From positions 3,286,001-3,350,000 of the forward strand of contig NC_071332.1 of the NCBI RefSeq assembly GCF_010183535.1: a stretch of DNA of 64,000 nt. Reading direction: 5' to 3'. This DNA comes from Caenorhabditis remanei. Taxonomy: Eukaryota; Nematoda; Chromadorea; Rhabditida; Rhabditidae. This document shows, one piece after another, positions 54,212 through 64,000 of the stretch. Every line of letters begins with the position of its first letter. Within the stretch, counting starts at the first letter, position 1. Below the pieces are notes generated by a model. It saw only the letters and a program-made list of their open reading frames with translations. It did no database searches and was not told the DNA's origin. The position numbers and the translations under genes are program-made.

Positions 54212-57200
54212 ATGTCCAGAGTCTCCTATGTTCTCCTCGATGGAGATTCTCGTCTCTCGTCCCGATCAGCTTCTAAATATTTATTGGTTCTTTTGATGCT
54301 CGTTGCTCTACTCTTTGTAGTACTCCCATATATTCAAGACTCGACTGAAACAACACCATCTGGGGAGTATGTCGAAGAAGTTGCTCTCCCGCTGCCTGCA
54401 TACATTGAGCCGGGATCCGTTTCCCCAGTTTTTGAGGCTTTCTACAATTGTGTCAGGCCGAAATTAGCTCCGTTGGCCGGTAGTTATGAGGAGGTAGGTC
54501 TTTTCGTACAGCGTGAAAAAAAAACAGGTCGACCGAGCCGAAAAAAAATTTTTTTTTCGAAAATTTTTCGACTTAAAAAAACTGCTTTTGTAGATTTCAA
54601 AGGTTTTTGAGGAATATTCTTGAGAAAACATGGAAAATGTTTGCAAAAAAAAGTACTTTAGGCCCCACCCCTAAAAAGGAACGACTCCTGTTTGGGGGGT
54701 GGAGCCTGTCTACATTTCTATTTGCACAATATGGTGGCAATATAATCGAGTAGTCAAAAGTACAATCATTTTTAAAAATGAGAATATTATCACAGAAAGT
54801 CAATTGTTAGTAATTTTTTGTAGTTGAAAATTTTTATATCGTCATTTTCAAAACGCTATAATTGGGTGTGTTATGTCCAAACTCAAATATTTTTAAATTG
54901 TTGTGTAGATCAAATCTAGCTCTAAACTTTTGTAGTTGACAGCTTTTTGATAGCTATCGACGCTTTTGAGATATACACCTTCAAAGTTTGATGTTTCTCT
55001 AACTAGGGAAGGATCCCGAGTCAAGATGGAGTTACAGGTCGAGATATATATCACTAGAACCGAACTTTTGCGCTGATTTCAAATCTGTATTCCAATTTTG
55101 CTAAACGATCTCGTAAAAAGTTATTCGCGTTTTTGTGGCTTCTCAGTGCAAAAATGAGCATTTTCAAGACTCCCAAAATTAACGTTTTTCTTATTTTTTT
55201 CAAATTTTTTTGTGTTGTATGTGCAGTTCCAATCATGTAAATTGTATTGTTTGTGTTGGAACTTCAGAAAATTTTCAGACAAATTTTTTGAAGATGGGTC
55301 ATTTTTGAAAATTTAAGAAACTCCACAAAAATTTTTCTGAAAATAAATTCCGAAATCAAACTATGCCAAAACCATCTTTACATCCGTAGGCATACGTACA
55401 AAACAAAAAAATATGAAAAAAATAAGAAAAACGTTAATTTTGGGAGTCTTGAAAATGCTCATTTTTGCACTGAGAAGCCACAAAAACGCGAATAACTTTT
55501 TTTACGAGATCGTTTAGCAAAATTGGAATACAGATTTGAAATCAGCGCAAAATTTCGGTTCTAGTGATATATATCTCGACCTGTAACTCCATCTTGACTC
55601 GGGATCCTTCCCTAGTAAGAGGGGGAGAGACGTAGAGGAAGCAGACACTCCACCCCCACACATTTTGGCGCCTCACATTAAAGGCGCATATCTCAAAACC
55701 GTGAGTAGCTATCAAAAAATTACAAACTACAAAAATGTAGCTCTAGATTTAATCTACACAAAGCTAGTAATTTTGAAAAGTTTGAATAAAATCTTCAAAA
55801 GTTGCAAGCTGTCAAAGTTCGTTAACGTTTCGATGATAAAATGTTTCTCAACAAGGTTAAGGCTATGCAAATGTGCTCTATTGATACGAGCACTTGCCCA
55901 GACAGCTTTTTGAATGTTACTTACCGTAACCATACCATACTATAAGCTTACTGTAAAATCAAAAACCAAAAAATACTTCTCCCCTAGTCAAGATTGAAAT
56001 CACCCAGCTCATTTCAGTTCTGGTTCTCATTTGTAAACTTAACAAAAGAGTGCGACGATCTGGAAGCGTACAACGCGATCGATTTACGACCAGCTCCAAA
56101 TCGAGATGAAGTCAAACATGTGGCGTACCCCAGAAAAGTGATATTGAATCAAATAGAGTAATATAAGTAACAGAGTTCTGTTTAGATAGACGATCTAACA
56201 ATGATAACGTTCGGTATCGGGCATGACGTGAGTGCGGAGATCAAGTTGAAAGAGGTAGGGAACTGATTGGAACGGGGGTACAAATGAGTGATTTCAGATG
56301 TACCCGACATTCGAGTTCTATGGAGTGGATCCGAGCTCTTATATCAATCAGAATTTGTACGAGAAGGATTTGGGTGGAAAGTATTTCGAGTACGCAATCA
56401 GTGGACACGGGGGAATGCTGAACTCACGAGTTTTTAGAAGTTTGTTTTTTGTCAAATTTGAATAAAAAATTATATTAGTTGTCTAGCTCAAATCTAGCTC
56501 TCCATTTTTGTAGTTGACGACTTTTTGATAACTATTCGCACTTTTGAGATACGCGCCTTTAAAGATAGCCTGCAAAGAAAGAGACGCAGAGAAGCGAGGA
56601 TGTCTGCCTGTCTGCGCCCTCCCCTACTCTCCCGCTCCAATGTCACCTGCTCAACCCAAAACTTTGACCTCTCGTATCTCAAAAGTGTAAAGATCTATCG
56701 AAAAACTACAAACTACAAAAATGTAGCTCTAGACTAGCTCATCATTTTTGTAGTTGTTAACTTTTTGATTGCTCATCACGCTTTTGAGGTACGCGCCTTT
56801 CAAGATAGGCAGATGAGAGGGAGAACTTGTGAGAGTGCAGAGAAACGAGACACTCTAGCTTCTCTGTGTCTCTCTTCTTCACACTTCAAACGTTCAATGT
56901 ATATGTTTAGTATTGTTTCGCAATGTCTAAGATTCTCGATGAGAAACATATTTTGACATTCTTTCATCGAAAATTTTTACAATTTTGGACAGCTTGTAAC
57001 TTTTTGAGATTTTATTCAAACTTTTCAAGATTACATTTTTGTGTAGATTAAATTTAGAACTTCATATTTTTAGTTGACAACTTTTTGATAGCTATTCACC
57101 CTGCTGAGATACGCATCTTGAAAGTGAGGCGCCAAATTGTGTGCAGCGGAGAGAGCGCAGAGAAACGAGAGTGTCTGTTTTCTCTGCGTCTCTCCCCCTC

Positions 57201-57796
57201 TTAGATAAAACATTAAAGGCGTATTAATTAAACTATTTGTAGATTAAATCTAAATCGTCATTGTTGTAGTTGACAACTTTCCGATAATAGCTATTCACGA
57301 TTTCGAGATTTGCGCCTTTAAAGATAGGCAGATGAGAGGGAGAACTTGAGAGAGCGCAGAGAAACGAGACACTCTAGCTTCACTGCGCTCTCTCATTCCA
57401 AAATTTCTTTCAGAGGGAGGATACCGTGAGGAAGTGACAAAAACCATCGGCGCTGATGTGTTTTTTGCCGAAATAGTGCAGAAAAAGAAGATCGATGTGT
57501 TATGGATAGATGTTGAAGGACACGAGTATCCAATTCTGAATCAACTTCATCATAACGGGGCACTCGACAAGAAAGGTGTTGTAGTGTGTCAAATAAATGT
57601 GGAAATGCACAAAGACACATTCAAAGAGGAGCAGGGAGAAACGAAAAAGTTCCATGATTTTGTGTGGAAAGTTCTGGAGGATCGAAGATACGTTATGCTT
57701 AAGCCGGTGTTCGTTCGTTATATGGCGAAACGGTTCATCAGAACTTTTATTGTGAATGTGGCTGACAAGGAGTGCACTGACTTGTTTTTGAGCTGA
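54212..57796 (+). CDS. FkbM-type methyltransferase-like type II membrane protein
   Basis: Five exons, 54212-54493, 56018-56137, 56186-56254, 56298-56439 and 57414-57796, give 331 residues. One hydrophobic span at residues 23-40 follows a short N-terminus, so it is probably a type II membrane protein with its domain in the Golgi/ER lumen. The Rossmann-fold part shows MITFGIGHD (about 140-148, SAM-binding loop position) and WIDVEGHEYPIL (235-246), the signature of the FkbM family, which in worms is expanded and of unknown substrate. The exon 2 to 3 junction needs the donor AAA|GTGATA and a 48-nt intron; the stronger-looking donor 20 nt later breaks the frame. Introns 1 and 4 are long and full of foldbacks. 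Confidence 0.78.
54890..55765. mobile_element. family A foldback split by another element, FkbM-gene intron 1
   Basis: The left part at 54900-55003 (GTAGATCAAATCTAGCTC ... AGTTTGATG) and the right part at 55615-55765 (GGGGGAGAGACGTAGAGGAAGC ... TTTAATCTACACA) are the two halves of one A copy, separated by the 607-bp element at 55006-55612. Confidence 0.75.
55006..55612. mobile_element. 607-bp inverted-repeat element inserted in a family A copy
   Basis: Arms of about 200 bp, GGGAAGGATCCCGAGTCAAG to CTTGACTCGGGATCCTTCCC, match at almost every position. The unpaired centre is about 55215-55405. It is flanked by TA at 55004-55005 and 55613-55614. No coding capacity. The near-perfect arms suggest recent activity. 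Confidence 0.85.
56465..57395. mobile_element. four family A foldbacks in FkbM-gene intron 4
   Basis: Cores at about 56580-56625, 56835-56880, 57145-57192 and 57350-57395. The last core (GAGCGCAGAGAAACGAGAC ... CACTGCGCTCTC) ends about 15 bases before the acceptor of the last exon. Confidence 0.75.
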
Positions 57797-57883
57797 TTTT
57801 TGATTTTCAAATTAATATTTATATTATTTTGTATAAATTTGTAAAAATATTTTCTGTTCAAAGATTACGACGTGTCTGAGTTG

Positions 57884-58178
57884 CGCGGGATTCCGACTTC
57901 CGACTTCCAACTTCCAAGTTCCCACTTCCGGAATATTTTCACTTCCGACTTCCGGTAATTTTTTTCCGACTTCCGACTTCCGACTTCCGGTCATTTTTTT
58001 TCCGACTTCCGACTTCCGACTTCCGTTTTCAATTTTTACTTCCGACTTCCGACCTCCGTTCTCAAAAATTCCCTGTTGACTTCTGACTTTCCTTTTCAAA
58101 ATGTTACTTCCGGCTTCCGTTTTCGGATTTTCACTTCCGACTTCCTATTTACGTTTTTGAAAAAAGTCACTTCCGTGC
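57884..58178. repeat. CGGAAGT satellite element (copy 2, opposite orientation)
   Basis: The plus strand reads ACTTCCGACTTCCGACTTCC in at least five blocks, broken by short T-rich spacers. Bounded by GAGTTGC (about 57879) and GCAACTC (about 58170), an inverted pair. The unit is the same as at 15629-16068. It sits in the short space between two convergent genes. Confidence 0.8.
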
Positions 58179-58259
58179 AACTCTGCTGCGGATGTTAAAC
58201 AAAAATATTCATTGAAGATCATATGTACAAAAATAATTACCAAGGAATAATACTGATTT

Positions 58260-61200
58260 TCAAAAATCCAAAATCTCCCTCTGCAAACTTTTCCTGTCAT
58301 CGGCGAACCGTTTGGGTACAGTAATATCTAGAAGAAGCATAAAGTCCCGAAAGTCTCTTTGATGGTGTTCGAGCACATCAATCATATTGATTATACTGTA
58401 ATATCTAGCGGGTCCCGAACTCGAACCGTGTCTACTTAAACAATATAATAGGAGAGCTCCCGTGTAGTTGTGACGTTCTTTCGAAAGGATATGTTGCGCA
58501 CTGGCGGATAGGTCGGTCACAGCTGAAATTGAACAATATCTTTGAAAGTGTCTAGCAGCGTTAGAAATTGCACAGTTTCAAAAATTCTTATTGGAACTTG
58601 TAGATCAAATCTAGAGGTACATTTTTGCAGTTGAAAGTTTTTTGATAGCTCCTCACGCTTTTGAGATACGCGGCTTTAAAGTTATACAGCGAGAGAGGGG
58701 AGACGCAGAGAAGCGAGAGCATCTGACTGTCTGCGTCTCTCCATTCTCCACGCTCTCAGTAGTTATATTTAAAGGCGTATATCTCAAAAGTGCGAAGAGT
58801 TAAAGGAAAAGTGTCAACTGAAAAAATGCAGAGCTAGGTTTGATCTACAAAATGAATATAATTTTGAAATAAGATTCTCACCACTATTGCACAAGATGAT
58901 CGCTTTTAATAGAACATATTCAGTTTTGTCGAAGACGTTTCGGATAAGCGGGGCCATGATTCGAAGGCTGAGACGTCGTTCGAAAGAGCGGATTTCACGT
59001 TCACATCTAAAATTTGAAAGGAATTGTTATAACTTATAACGATAAGAAATATGAGAGCACAGAACTCATCAAATACAAATAATTCCCTAAGAAACACCGA
59101 AAACAACATAAAGAAAAGAAGATCCATACTGTCCTGCTGGTCCGGAAATGCATATTCCGTCGGGCATTTGAAGAACAGCCATTTTGGAGAGGAATGAGGC
59201 GTAGGAAGAGGTGAGAGCGAGATTCATGAATGTGGTGGCTTTCGTTAGGAGGATCTGGAAAGAAATCACAATTTTATTAGATGCAAGAAGAGAGACATAA
59301 TTGAAAAGCTGAAATCGTAAGGATTCTGTATCTGTTTTTAGATTTTGACTGGGACTGAAATAGACCGAGATACAAGGGATACTAAATTGAGCAGTCTTAG
59401 GATCCTCACGACTTCAGAAATTCAAATGTTTCTATAATTTTTTTTGTCAAAATTATGGACCTCACCTAAACTGGATTGTAGCTGGACCTGAACTATCTCT
59501 AGACCGTGGTAGGCCGCAACTAGACCGCGCCTGGTTGTAAAAACCATCTCACCCGACCAAGATCAGTCTTTAGACGAGTCACAACAAGATCGTAACCGCA
59601 CATTTGGACCTTCACCAAACCGTCGCTTGGTAATTCCCTTATCTTCCGCTCAAAGCGTCATAGGATTCAAACTAAATGGTGATTTCCACAGACCGTCGGA
59701 GAACTTTCACTGGGACTTCATCGTACCGGTTGAGGACCATCCACAAACCTTCGAAGGTCCGTGAACAGTTATTCACTTGAGCAGAATCTAACCGCGCCTG
59801 GACCACTCAGTCCGCCACTAGACCTGAACTAGACCGTGATATTATAGAATTGCTATCTGGGCCGTAACTGGGCCGTTATCAAACCCTACCCATACATCAC
59901 ACGGTCCATCCGTTCAACATTATCAGACCGCCTTCGCTAGCACTCTATCGGACCGGATTTAGGTTGTGGTGAGATCGTCATTGACGGAACGTCTTAAGAC
60001 TGTGAATAGACCGTAACCGGACTGCCCTCGGATCATCACTAGAACTAAGCTGGACCATAACAAGATCGTAGCCTCATAGTCATCGAACCACGACTTAGCC
60101 ATCTTGGGTATAACCTTATCCCTGGACCGGCACCAGAATGCAACAGGGTCGTTACCTGACCCATATTAAACCGTCAATACACCATAATTATTCCGCCGGG
60201 CCGTCACAGGACCGCTACCAACCAATCAGTAGCCAGACTGTGATTAGACCGTATCCAGGATACCGTACATAACCATCAGCGGATTGTTCCCTCATCGTAA
60301 CGCTGCCTTATTTAGTCAATCGGAATGAGTTAGAACGTAACCAGACCGGCTCAGACCTTCATTGTTACAGGATCTAAACTAGACAGTGCTCTCACCCCGT
60401 CACCAGACCATGACCGCGCCGTTATAAAAATATCCCACCTTATCATTAGACGGCAATTGTTGAAAAAACGGAAATGTCTTCGCATACTCTATAGCTGTCA
60501 GCATATCGAAACTTAGCCATTCTTTTCTGAAATGTCTCATGTTTTTAGAAGACTAAGGAGTACACTCTTACGTATTAATCCCAAAGTTAGCTCCTGATGT
60601 TGTGAGAGCAAGGGAGTGACTCTGGAACGAATCCGTCTTGATCTGATTTATCATAACTTGCTGCTCGTTAAAGCTCTCTTGAGTAATCGGCCAACCAGAC
60701 ATTGCCTAGACAAAAAAAGAATCAAAGATCTCTTGGTCTCCAATCCAAGAACCGGCACATACCCCGTATTTATCCGCTAAATCCAGCTTGCCAGATGACG
60801 CCAAAACCCCTTCGAGACTCGGAATGAAAAGCGGGTTGTAAGCCGATTTCCGGAATTTGTCAGTTTGAATGTCCAGATTGTGAAGCTTATCGATAATCCC
60901 TGACACATAATTCTCGCGTGTTGCTATTGGAGATGGCATCCGCTGGAATCTTTTAATCTCCTCACTATTTTAAGAAAAGGCGTTACCAAATCCGGTAGCT
61001 CACTATCGGAGCTCCTCGCCGAGTGTGGCGGACTATCCTGTTTCCGATGAATCGCTACCATTGCCACCATCCCAACGGCGTAACATTTTTGTAACCGACA
61101 ATTTCGACACTTCCTCGGACGGACTGCTCGGGAGGCTCGCGAGAAACAAAGCTTATCGTATTTACACTCGGGATACACTGTTTTGTGGAGAATTGCACGT

Positions 61201-63058
61201 CGGAAGAAGGATTTGCAGCCGTGGCATGCGGGCACCTGGAATTTTTATGAGATAAAATGTATATGACTGAAAAGCTGAGGACATGAGGATTAAGAATCCG
61301 TTCTCATTTTTTTTGTAAGACCGATTTGAGTGGAGTTACAACTTTTGAAAGATCATACTTCACCTTAGAACCGTCCATATTCTAAACAATGGCGTTTTTA
61401 GTCATTTTGAAACTAACATTTTGCAACTAAGACGTTTCGTAACCCTCTTGCAACTGCGCTCCACCAAAATTCCCTTATAAAATGTATTTTTTCTCTGAGT
61501 CTCACAATTTCGTATTTTTTTACAAAAATTTTGTGATTAGATTCAGAACTCTTACAATGTCAGCTTTTCAACTATATCAATTTCATTGCACAGTAATCTT
61601 TGTATTATCTTTGTATAAGGTTACAGAATGATACTGTAACTACAGTAATTACTATCAGCAAGCGTATCTAGAATTTCAAAGACATTTATGTTTATCTGAG
61701 TAAATGAGGGTGCGTGAAAATGAACTCAATTTGAATTTCCTTAATTGAGTCCGCACAAAATCTACAGTCGTAGATCTTGGGACATTTCAGTCCTAATTGA
61801 AATCTTAAAGTAATTTTGGAATTGACAGAAGGTGATATTTTCAGAGATATTACTTTTGCTGAGATGATTAGAAAGTGGGAGTCTTGAGCATTTTTGATCA
61901 TGTTTTCAAAATTTTAGCAGAATAAGCTAACGCACGTGATATCACAAGTCCTCGAAGTGTCCTGTCTCAAATGACTCAAACATTTGACCCCGGATACATT
62001 CAAGTCCCTAGATTCCGAATCTGAAATAAAATTCTGCTAATTCCTTCTGTAAACCGAGTTATAACCCGGTAAACTTTTCATTTGGTTAAGACTTTCTGCG
62101 TGACATCCGCTGCCGAAAATGTCTACCGATACATATGCTCGGAAAAGCTTAACCAAAAGTTTGACTGGGTCGGTAATCGGTTCACAAAAGGATTTAAAAG
62201 AATATTATTTAAAATTCGAAATTTACGTACTTGAAAGTATGAGGGGACACATTCTTGAGACGTTTGAAACAAGACTCTTTGAGGATTTACCTTGTAATAT
62301 GTTCGAGAAAATCAAGACAAATATTACTCATAAGACGGCCAAGAGTTCAAAGCAGGTATAATCACAAAAAACATGTCTATTCCGAAAATCTGATTTTTTG
62401 ACCATTGAATATATCTGCGAAATTGTTAGTTAAAAGATTAAACTTTCTAAGACCATCGAGCATTAAAACAGGTGGAAAACTCTTAGCATGAATCAGATTT
62501 AGAAAAGTAGATTAGAAAAGAATGAGAATTTTTGATGTGTTGTTTTTACGAAACATACGGAACAATTCCCTGCGTAGCGACTTATCTAGAGCACTGCTAA
62601 GTAATGATGACTTTCTTGAGAGCCATTTCTCTAAGGTAACTGGGCGGAAAATGATTAGAAAATAAAAATTAGTGTGATTTCAGCTTTCTAAAGACTCTTT
62701 GATGTTACAGTTCAGAAATTTATAAAGTATGTATATTAGGTCATTAGCAACCTATACTGTAGTTTTTGGGTCTCGACCACCGGTTACGGTAGTGCGGTAA
62801 GTGCTCTATAGCGTAACTCACCGAATAATGCTTCCCTGCCGCGTTCTTCCCACAAACTCTGCATATTTCGACGGTGGCCATTTCAGACCTTCCGATCAAC
62901 GACATCTGAATATTAAAATGGAAAATAAGTTACTTAAATAGGTATTGTCAGTGACTAACCGCTTATCAACTTACGTCATAAAACGAGTGACTAGAACACG
63001 GCTCGTCTTCTCCCTCGGAGGCGCTCATTGTTCCGGACGTTTTCGTGCTGAAGAGCAT
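58260..63058 (-). CDS. nuclear hormone receptor (nematode NHR family)
   Basis: Nine exons, 62975-63058, 62822-62905, 60987-61235, 60763-60942, 60572-60705, 60439-60526, 59130-59254, 58882-59006 and 58260-58522, give 443 residues in one frame. The DNA-binding domain begins at Cys43: C43-x2-C46, then HYSVPACHGCKSFFRR with C60 and C63. The second finger uses C80, C86, C99 and C102, followed by RLQKC. The C-terminal half is the helical ligand-binding domain, for example EWLSFDMLTAIEYAKTFPFF around helices 3-5. It is a nuclear transcription factor of the expanded nematode HNF4-derived group; ligand and targets are unknown. The start at 63058 gives an acidic 28-residue leader before exon 2; an internal start at Met29 is possible. 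The P-box CHGCKS is unusual for the group. Confidence 0.85.
58575..58860. mobile_element. family A foldback in NHR intron 8
   Basis: Core at about 58698-58742, GAGACGCAGAGAAGCGAGAG with GTCTGCGTCTCTCC. Arms TAGATCAAATCTAGAGGTAC and GAGCTAGGTTTGATCTACA. Confidence 0.75.
59290..59412. repeat. family E fragment in NHR intron 6
   Basis: AAAGCTGAAATCGTAAGGATTC and GGATCCTCACGACTTCAG are inverted partners around GAAATAGACCGAGATACAAG. Confidence 0.55.
59470..60425. repeat. degenerate 11-bp minisatellite in NHR intron 6
   Basis: Nearly 1 kb can be cut into 11-mers close to TAACTAGACCG. A clear example is 60005-60070: AATAGACCG, TAACCGGACTG, CCCTCGGATCA, TCACTAGAACT, AAGCTGGACCA, TAACAAGATCG. The GC content is well above that of neighbouring introns. 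No open frame, no inverted repeat. Confidence 0.75.
61236..62821. other. NHR intron 2
   Basis: 1.6 kb. A family E fragment is at about 61262-61340 and a family B fragment at 61445-61510 (GCAACTGCGCTCCACC). The rest is AT-rich without recognisable repeats, apart from a plus-strand open frame at 62119-62361 described separately. Confidence 0.45.
62119..62361 (+). CDS. possible nested gene: 80-residue ORF in an NHR intron
   Basis: ATG to TAA of 80 residues on the strand opposite to the host gene. The composition is protein-like (MSTDTYARKSLTKSLTGSV at the start, FETRLFEDLP in the middle), with no membrane span and no recognisable domain. The last codons read AAG CAG GTA TAA, so CAG|GTATAA could be a splice donor and the frame only the first exon. 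It may be a nested gene, a relic, or chance. Confidence 0.3.
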   Translation: MSTDTYARKSLTKSLTGSVIGSQKDLKEYYLKFEIYVLESMRGHILETFETRLFEDLPCNMFEKIKTNITHKTAKSSKQV

Positions 63059-63349
63059 ATTCGTGAGAGATGTATATGAGAGAGATTAGGAGATATGAAT
63101 ATGAAGCTAAAAGGGGGTGGGAGGAGTGAGAGAGCACAAAACAGAAAACTTGTCTGGCTGCTGACGGGTTGTTTTTTTGAGTGGAATCGGGTGGGGAATT
63201 AGAATAACGGGTACAGTCTTCGGTTTAAATGTTATAGACAGATTCTGATAATAGTGATTATGATAAGACGATATTACCATAGCACAGAACACACTGATCA
63301 AAGAAGTCGGAGAACGACGATCTTTGAGTTATCGAAGCTTTTCGAATTT
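63059..63349 (-). promoter_or_regulatory. upstream region of the NHR gene
   Basis: About 290 bp of mixed composition with GAGAGAGATTAGGAGATATG near the start codon and a GGGTGGGAGGAGTGAGAGAG stretch at 63115-63135. No repeat element lies here. No defined factor site can be assigned. Confidence 0.3.
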
Positions 63350-63640
63350 ACATTTGTTGTGTAGATCAAATTTAGGGCTATATTTTTCTAGTTGAAAACT
63401 TTTTGGTAGCTATCGACACTTTTGAGATATAACGCTTTAAAGTTCGGAGGGGTAGGGGTGAGACGCAGAGAAACGAGGATGTCTGCTTTCTCTGCGTCTC
63501 TCCTCAAGGCATCCTCAAGCGTCTTAAGGTACCTATGTTTAAAGGCGCATATCTCGAAAGTGTGAATAGCTATCAAAAAGTTGTCAGCTACGAAAATGGA
63601 GATCTAGGTTTGATCTATACAATCATAGTAGTTTCGTTAA
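63350..63640. mobile_element. family A foldback upstream of the NHR gene
   Basis: Core at about 63458-63505, GAGACGCAGAGAAACGAGGA against TTTCTCTGCGTCTCTCC, with arms TAGATCAAATTTAGGGC and GATCTAGGTTTGATCTA. Confidence 0.8.
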
Positions 63641-63814
63641 AATAGGGTAATTAAGAAAGTTGAGGCACACTGTCAAAGTTGACTAACTTTTTTACTGGAA
63701 AATGGTTTTTCAACCTGAAAAATGCAAGTTTTATGGTGTTTTTTTATTGTTTAAAACAAGTAAACTTTCCTTCAAGTATCACCAAGTGTCGCCTGAAATA
63801 AATACAAAAAAGAG

Positions 63815-64000
63815 AGCACAAGGGGATGAGAGAGCGCAGAGAAACGAGGGTGTCTGCTTTCTCTGTGTCTCTACATCTCTTCCTCTTGCTTCTTCTATCT
63901 TTAAAGACGCATATCTCAAAACCTAGAAGAGCTAGAAAAAAAGTGTCAACTAAAAAAATGTAGAGTTTTGTTTGATCTACACAACCATAGTAAATTTGGC
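63815..64000. mobile_element. family A foldback at the window end
   Basis: Core at about 63833-63875, GAGCGCAGAGAAACGAGGGTG with CTTTCTCTGTGTCTC, followed by a right arm ending TTTGATCTACACAACC. The left arm is missing or diverged; the preceding 63640-63800 is AT-rich. Confidence 0.65.

Noticed and set aside
57824..58099. Frame with KSEVGSRKSEV repeats near the NHR gene
   Set aside because: Again a translation of the CGGAAGT satellite, in the other orientation.

Overview
This window is nuclear DNA from a nematode of the Caenorhabditis group. The genes have 3 to 17 exons, many introns are 42-76 nt with TTTCAG-type acceptors, two families of seven-transmembrane chemoreceptors and a nematode-type nuclear receptor are present, and Tc1-like inverted-repeat elements fill the introns. 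Gene content and order (aat-2-like, glo-4, Patched-domain gene) recall the C. elegans chromosome V region around cosmid F07C3. That link is from memory and was not checked by alignment. Several recent duplications and a very high load of foldback elements argue that this is not C. elegans itself.

Layout. 1-980: inverted-repeat element and a possible orphan exon. 984-5824 (-): LAT-type amino-acid transporter, copy 1. 6550-8295 (+): small gene of unknown function. 8575-26470 (-): 16-exon RCC1-repeat gene recognised as glo-4. 27291-30155 (-): transporter copy 2, a near-duplicate of copy 1, so glo-4 lies between the copies. 30.2-33.7 kb: AT-rich upstream region. 33761-37641 (-): str-like chemoreceptor with one in-frame stop. 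39931-48042 (+): Patched/Dispatched-type RND protein. 48095-48312 (-): 53-residue single-membrane-span protein, convergent with the Patched gene. 49692-52464 (-): srh/sri-like chemoreceptor. 54212-57796 (+): FkbM-type methyltransferase-like type II membrane protein. 58260-63058 (-): nuclear hormone receptor whose introns hold an 11-bp minisatellite and a possible nested ORF. 63.1-64 kb: foldback repeats.

The exon models were made by hand from splice signals and open frames. In every multi-exon gene the phases add up to one continuous frame, apart from the single stop in the str-like gene. The genes do not form a pathway. The transporter and glo-4 (gut-granule biogenesis in C. elegans) are cellular genes, while the chemoreceptors and nuclear receptor belong to fast-evolving families.

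The most distinctive content is the repeat landscape. About 30 foldback elements with a CTGCGTC-type hairpin core lie mostly in introns between 39 and 64 kb. There are also nested Tc1-like MITEs, an element with a 6-bp target duplication and its empty site in the same window, two CGGAAGT satellites, an 11-bp minisatellite, and transporter paralogues with a patchwork of identical and divergent blocks and an intron present in only one copy. I found no CRISPR array, rRNA, tRNA or bacterial-type system.
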